Assembly (NCBI GenBank): GCA_030840665.1
Contig: JAVEEB010000339.1
Span: 1 to 10,675 of the forward strand
Reading direction: 5' to 3'
Source: Frankiaceae bacterium
GTDB lineage: Bacteria > Actinomycetota > Actinomycetes > JAVEEB01
DNA length: 10,675 nucleotides
Under the pieces are notes generated by a model that saw nothing but the letters and a program-made list of their open reading frames with translations, did not search any database and had not been told where the DNA came from. Of the stretch, positions 6,208 to 10,675 are shown piece by piece. The number at the start of each line of letters is the position of its first letter. The stretch's first letter is position 1. The translations under genes and the position numbers were made by a program.

Positions 6208-6212
6208 CTCCT
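6208..6212 (-). promoter_or_regulatory. Shine-Dalgarno AGGAG for the uppP GTG start
   Basis: AGGAG on the minus strand lies 9 nt before GTG 6198 and supports this start for the operon's first gene. Confidence 0.6.
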
Positions 6213-6237
6213 GTCAGACGGTCGATGCTTGAGAGCG

Positions 6238-6243
6238 ACACTA
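6238..6243 (-). promoter_or_regulatory. Candidate -10 box for the uppP-mshC operon
   Basis: TAGTGT fits TANNNT. Initiation near 6231 would leave a leader of about 33 nt carrying the AGGAG site. No recognisable -35 is present. It is the best -10 match in the 98-bp divergent region on this strand. Confidence 0.3.
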
Positions 6244-6284
6244 TCGAGCGGGCGCGGCACCACGCGATCCGCCGCGTCGTCGCC

Positions 6285-6290
6285 TAACTT
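6285..6290 (+). promoter_or_regulatory. Candidate -10 box for a leaderless aldo/keto-reductase transcript
   Basis: TAACTT ends 6 nt before the ATG at 6297, placing the start of transcription on or beside the start codon. There is no Shine-Dalgarno between them, which fits leaderless translation. Confidence 0.45.
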
Positions 6291-6296
6291 CGTCTC

Positions 6297-7220
6297 ATGC
6301 AGCTCCGCCTTCTCGGCCGCAGTGGCCTCGCCGTGTCCCGCCTCGGTCTCGGCATCTCCGGTTGGGGCCGGGAGGTCGACGAGGACGAGGCCGCGACACA
6401 GCTGAAGGTCTTCCGGGACGCCGGCGGGACGTTGATCGAAACGGCGGAGGGCTACGGCGACGGCGCCGCCGAGTTCATTCTGGGGGAACTCCTGGCCGAT
6501 GGCGGGCGCGACGAGCTCGTGGTCATGAGCCGGTCAGAATCGGCCGGCGGCGGCCGCAAGGACCTCCTCGCGGCGCTCGACAGCGCGCTGAGCCGGTTGG
6601 GGACCGACTACCTGGACGTGTGGCAGGTCTCCGGCTGGGACGCGGCCGTCCCGCTGGAAGAGACGATGTCGGCGCTCGATGTCGCCGTGTCGTCGGGCCG
6701 GACCCGGTACGCCGGGGTCGCCGGCTTCACCGGCTGGCAGCTCGCGGCCGCCTCCACGTGGCAGAGCGCGTTTCCCGGCCGGACTCCGATCGTCTCCGCC
6801 CTGGCTCCGTACAGCCTGCTGGATCGCGCCGCCGACGACGAGGTGCTGCCCGCCGCCCGCGCGTGCGGCGTCGGGATCCTCGCCGCCGCGCCGCTGGCAC
6901 GCGGCGTGCTGAGCGGCAAGTACCGGGCCGGCGTCCCCGCCGACTCACGCGGGGCATCGTCTGCGGACGAGCGTGCCGCGGTGCGCCTGTACCTGGACGA
7001 CTGGAGTCGCCAAGTCGTCGAAGCCTTGTGTACGGCGGCTGACGGCCTGGGCGCGGCCCCCATCGAGGTGGCCTTGGCGTGGGTGCGCGACCGGCCCGGT
7101 GTGACGGCGGCGGTCGTGGGCGCACGAACGGCGGGGCAACTCACCGCGGCCCTCGCCTCCGAGGGTCTGGAGCTGCCCCCAGAGATCTTGGGCGCTCTCA
7201 ACGACGTGAGCGCCGGCTGA
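6297..7220 (+). CDS. Aldo/keto reductase homologue with degenerate active site
   Basis: This 307-aa protein has the (beta/alpha)8 aldo/keto-reductase fold. The N-terminus (LGRSGLAVSRLGLGISGWGREVDEDEA), the SALDVAVSSGRTRYAGVAGF segment and the C-terminal PIEVALAWVRDRPGVTAAVVGART block match actinobacterial members. Reading the family landmarks, the catalytic Asp of the usual DTA.xY is Glu (E48 in IETAEGYG), the Tyr is kept (Y53), the Lys is Arg (R79 in VVMSRSES) and the His is Ser (S112 in WQVSGWD). Residues that usually hold the nicotinamide are also changed: the usual S-N is A142-G143 and the usual Q is L169. The frame is intact, with no stop or shift, and codon use matches its neighbours. 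The protein may therefore be a pseudoenzyme or have altered chemistry. It is divergent from uppP and convergent with the DUF3039 gene. The start has no Shine-Dalgarno and may be leaderless. Confidence 0.88.
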   Translation: MQLRLLGRSGLAVSRLGLGISGWGREVDEDEAATQLKVFRDAGGTLIETAEGYGDGAAEFILGELLADGGRDELVVMSRSESAGGGRKDLLAALDSALSRLGTDYLDVWQVSGWDAAVPLEETMSALDVAVSSGRTRYAGVAGFTGWQLAAASTWQSAFPGRTPIVSALAPYSLLDRAADDEVLPAARACGVGILAAAPLARGVLSGKYRAGVPADSRGASSADERAAVRLYLDDWSRQVVEALCTAADGLGAAPIEVALAWVRDRPGVTAAVVGARTAGQLTAALASEGLELPPEILGALNDVSAG

Positions 7221-7225
7221 CCCGC

Positions 7226-7239
7226 GGCCGCAGACGGCC
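7226..7239. terminator. Small GC hairpin between convergent genes
   Basis: GGCCG and CGGCC flank a CAGA tetraloop in the 29-bp gap between two convergent stops. The stem is only 5 bp and there is no T-tract, so it is at best a weak bidirectional terminator. Confidence 0.25.
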
Positions 7240-7249
7240 CTAAGTGCGG

Positions 7250-7489
7250 TCAGCCGCCCTTGGGCAGCGAGTTGTAGATCTCCTGGCACTCGGGGCACAC
7301 GGGGAACTTGGACGGGTCCCGGCTCGGCACCCACACCTTCCCGCACAGGGCCACCAGCGGTGTGCCGGCGACCGCCGATTCCACCACCTTGTCCTTCGCC
7401 ACGTAATGCGCGAACTTCTCGTGGTCGCCGCCCTCGGTCGTGACGGGCGCGGTCGTCTGTTCAGTCGTCGTCTGGGTCACGGAAGACAT
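7250..7489 (-). CDS. DUF3039 domain protein, small zinc-ribbon-like
   Basis: This 79-aa protein is of a conserved actinobacterial family without known function. A Thr/Gln-rich, probably disordered N-terminus (2-22) precedes the family core HYVAKDKVVESAVAGTPLVALCGKVWVP, then FPVCPECQEIYNSL. C49 and the CPEC pair (C65, C68), with H28 as a possible fourth ligand, suggest a zinc site. The length is normal for the family. ATG 7487-7489 is supported by GGGAGG 9 nt upstream. It is divergent from the purine permease (78 bp between starts) and convergent with the aldo/keto-reductase homologue, so it is probably transcribed alone. A nucleic-acid or protein-binding role is possible, but nothing in the sequence settles it. 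Confidence 0.92.
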   Translation of the reverse strand: MSSVTQTTTEQTTAPVTTEGGDHEKFAHYVAKDKVVESAVAGTPLVALCGKVWVPSRDPSKFPVCPECQEIYNSLPKGG

Positions 7490-7498
7490 GATGCCGCG

Positions 7499-7504
7499 CC
7501 TCCC
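7499..7504 (-). promoter_or_regulatory. Shine-Dalgarno GGGAGG for the DUF3039 gene
   Basis: GGGAGG lies 9 nt before the ATG at 7489 on the minus strand and confirms the short N-terminus. Confidence 0.6.
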
Positions 7505-7556
7505 GCACTTGGGGGAACTCCTCTGTCACCCTGCTGCCAATCACCCACTGCCTACC

Positions 7557-7561
7557 GGGAG
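7557..7561 (+). promoter_or_regulatory. Shine-Dalgarno GGGAG that fixes the permease start
   Basis: GGGAG ends 6 nt before ATG 7568. The frame is open upstream to 7244, but that part is antisense to DUF3039 and has no permease character, so this site decides the start. Confidence 0.65.
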
Positions 7562-7567
7562 CGACGC

Positions 7568-9079
<1,512 letters not shown>

Positions 9080-9095
9080 CGCAGTTCGCTTTCCA

Positions 9096-9135
9096 CACGA
9101 TGCCCGCCGGCGCCCGATTGCCGGCGGGCGTCGTG
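9096..9135 (+). terminator. Strong hairpin terminator after the permease gene
   Basis: CACGATGCCCGCCGGC (9096-9111) pairs with GCCGGCGGGCGTCGTG (9120-9135) across an 8-nt loop, giving a 16-bp stem with a single G.U wobble. It begins 16 nt after the permease stop. It lacks a U-tract, as many high-GC actinobacterial terminators do. It ends only 15 nt before the next ATG, so it also insulates the RecD2-like gene. Confidence 0.8.
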
Positions 9136-9137
9136 GT

Positions 9138-9143
9138 TAGGGT
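9138..9143 (+). promoter_or_regulatory. Candidate -10 box for a leaderless recD2-like transcript
   Basis: TAGGGT fits TANNNT and ends 7 nt before ATG 9151. It lies 2 nt beyond the terminator stem, so any -35 contact would fall inside the hairpin DNA. No Shine-Dalgarno is clearly separated from this box. Confidence 0.4.
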
Positions 9144-9150
9144 GACCCAA

Positions 9151-10675
9151 ATGACCACGGCCTCCGACCTCAGCGCGCTGACGCCGCTCGAGGCCCTGTG
9201 CCAAGCGGGCCTCTGGGCCGGCGTGACCGCGGCGACCGGCCGCAAGCTCGCCGCCGGAGGGGTGACCGACCCGGGCCGCATCACCCGCACCACCCTCGAA
9301 TCCCTGACGGGCATGGCCGCCAAGAAGCTCGACGACATCCTCACGGCAGCCACCAAGGCCTCCGACGCGTACGCCGTCGTCGAACTCCTCATCGCCGCCG
9401 GCCTGCCGGCCCGGCTCGCCGCACCGGCGCTGGAGACTCTCGGCCGCGGCGCTGCGGGCTTCCTGCGTAACGACCCGTGGCGGATCGTCGAAGTCGGCCC
9501 CGTCAGCGCGGAGCAAGCGGACGCGTTCGCGTCGACCACGCTCGGTCAGCCGGCCCGCGAGCTACGGTCCGATCCGCGGCGCGGGGCGGGCATGGCGACG
9601 TACCTGTTGATCCGCGCCGCCCGCGACGGGCACACCGCGCAGCCACTGTCGGTGCTCGCGGACGGCCTTGCCTCACTGGACGTTTCCGACGTTGCCGCCG
9701 CCCTGGATCGGGCCGCGGCCGACGACCGCCTCGTCATCTTCGACGAGGAGGAACTGGTCGGGCTCAGCCGCTACGCGATCGCCGAGGAGGCCGTCGCCGA
9801 CGGCATTGCCCGGCTCCTCGCCGCCGCCGACCGTATCGGCAACACCGCCCACGTCGCGGCCGTCACGGGCGGTCTCGACGACGCGCAGGCGGCCGCCATC
9901 TCCGCCATGGCCGAATCGGGCGTCGTGGTGCTGACGGGCGGACCGGGCACCGGTAAGAGCCGCACGGTGGCGGCGGTGGTCGCGCTCGCCGACAAGATGG
10001 GGCTGGATGTCGCCCTTGCCGCACCCACCGGGCGCGCCGCGAAGCGGCTCGAGGAGCTGACGGTCGCGCCGGCGTCGACGCTGCACCGGCTGCTCGGGGC
10101 GCAGGGCCGCACCGGCCAGTTCGCACGCGCCGAAACCTGGCCGCTCGACCAGGACATCGTCGTGGTGGACGAGGCCTCGATGCTCGACGTGGAGCTGGCC
10201 GCCGCACTCCTGGACGCCTGCGACGACGGCACGCACGTGCTCTTCGTCGGCGACGCCGCGCAACTGCCGTCGATCGGCGCCGGGCGGGTGCTCGGCGATC
10301 TGATCGCGAGCGGCGCGGTGCCGGTCATCGAGCTGACCACCCTGCACCGGCAGGCCGAGGGTGGCGCCATCGCCCGTCTCGCCGCCGAGATCCGCGTCGG
10401 GGTTCTGCCGCCGGTCAGCGACCCGACCCACGAGGTCGTCGTCGTGCGGTGCCCTAAAGGCTCGACGGAGGCCGCGCACCGGGCCGTGCAGCTCGTCACC
10501 GACTCGATCCCCCGCGTCTTCGGGCTGACCAGCGAAGACATCCAGGTCGTGACGCCGGTGCACCGCGGCCCGGCCGGCACGGCGGCGCTCAACGCGGTCC
10601 TCAAAGCACGCCTCAACCCCGGCACCGGGACGGTCGGCGGCTTCGACGTCGGCGACCGCGTGGTCGCGACCGCCA
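9151..10675 (+). CDS. recD2: RecD2-like ATP-dependent DNA helicase (partial, C-terminus outside window)
   Basis: This is a superfamily 1B 5'-3' DNA helicase of the RecD2/RecD-like group, acting in DNA repair without RecBC. 508 codons are visible; RecD2 proteins are usually about 700-750 aa, so the final third is missing. The N-terminal part (1-230) has helix-hairpin-helix-like segments, including NDPWRIVEVGPVSAEQADAFA (106-126) and a GMATYLLIRAARDGHTAQP segment near 150-165. The motor follows: Walker A GGPGTGKS (263-270, K269), motif Ia APTGRAAKRL, Walker B VVVDEAS (D340, E341), motif III GDAAQLPSIGAG (from 367, Q371) and the motif IV-type LHRQAEGGAIA with R400. The frame remains open to the window edge. 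The ATG at 9151 has no good Shine-Dalgarno but has TAGGGT 7 nt upstream. Motifs V-VI and the SH3-like domain cannot be judged. Confidence 0.93.
   Translation, partial: MTTASDLSALTPLEALCQAGLWAGVTAATGRKLAAGGVTDPGRITRTTLESLTGMAAKKLDDILTAATKASDAYAVVELLIAAGLPARLAAPALETLGRGAAGFLRNDPWRIVEVGPVSAEQADAFASTTLGQPARELRSDPRRGAGMATYLLIRAARDGHTAQPLSVLADGLASLDVSDVAAALDRAAADDRLVIFDEEELVGLSRYAIAEEAVADGIARLLAAADRIGNTAHVAAVTGGLDDAQAAAISAMAESGVVVLTGGPGTGKSRTVAAVVALADKMGLDVALAAPTGRAAKRLEELTVAPASTLHRLLGAQGRTGQFARAETWPLDQDIVVVDEASMLDVELAAALLDACDDGTHVLFVGDAAQLPSIGAGRVLGDLIASGAVPVIELTTLHRQAEGGAIARLAAEIRVGVLPPVSDPTHEVVVVRCPKGSTEAAHRAVQLVTDSIPRVFGLTSEDIQVVTPVHRGPAGTAALNAVLKARLNPGTGTVGGFDVGDRVVATA

Noticed and set aside
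7244..7567. Upstream extension of the permease frame
   Set aside because: It runs antisense across DUF3039 and lacks membrane character. A good Shine-Dalgarno precedes ATG 7568.
9673..10563. Two long minus-strand open frames opposite the helicase
   Set aside because: They are antisense to the Walker A/B and motif III segments of the RecD2-like gene and show no domain of their own.

Overview
The window is GC-rich bacterial DNA, coding on both strands with very little intergenic space. The gene set points clearly to an actinobacterium that makes mycothiol. It has mshC plus several families that are largely confined to Actinobacteria: SCO1664/TIGR03843, DUF3090/TIGR03847, the MSMEG_4193-type histidine phosphatases, DUF3039 and a PAC2-family protein. 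The order uppP - histidine phosphatase - DUF3090 - SCO1664 - mshC resembles the Mycobacterium tuberculosis Rv2136c-Rv2130c neighbourhood and the corresponding Streptomyces locus. A genus cannot be assigned from sequence reading alone. No tRNA, rRNA, CRISPR array, insertion sequence or prophage gene was seen, so this looks like conserved chromosomal core rather than a mobile region.

Layout. (1) A HAD-superfamily hydrolase runs off the left edge on the minus strand, divergent from a plus-strand PAC2-family gene across 266 bp of non-coding DNA that holds a perfect 8-bp inverted repeat. (2) Convergent to PAC2 is a tight minus-strand operon of about 4.6 kb. Read 5' to 3' it is uppP (undecaprenyl-diphosphatase), a histidine phosphatase, DUF3090, an SCO1664-family kinase-like protein, mshC (mycothiol cysteine ligase) and an unrecognised two-TM membrane protein. 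Two junctions overlap (TAATG and GTGA). (3) Divergent from uppP is an aldo/keto-reductase homologue whose catalytic tetrad is largely substituted. (4) Convergent to it is a 79-aa DUF3039 zinc-ribbon-like protein, which is itself divergent from an NCS2-family purine permease. (5) A strong 16-bp stem hairpin ends the permease gene. It is followed at once by a RecD2-like helicase that runs off the right edge.

How the genes may work together. The minus-strand operon combines lipid-carrier recycling for the cell wall (UppP) with thiol biosynthesis (MshC), separated by three conserved proteins of unsettled function. Two of these, a phosphatase and a PI3/4-kinase-like protein, could act on phosphorylated inositol compounds. 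The GlcNAc-Ins-P phosphatase step of mycothiol synthesis (MshA2) has no assigned gene, to my knowledge, so the phosphatase here is an attractive but unproven candidate.

Another recurring feature is that three genes without a Shine-Dalgarno sequence (mshC, the aldo/keto reductase and the RecD2-like gene) each have a TANNNT -10 box 6-7 nt before the ATG. That is the layout expected of leaderless transcripts.
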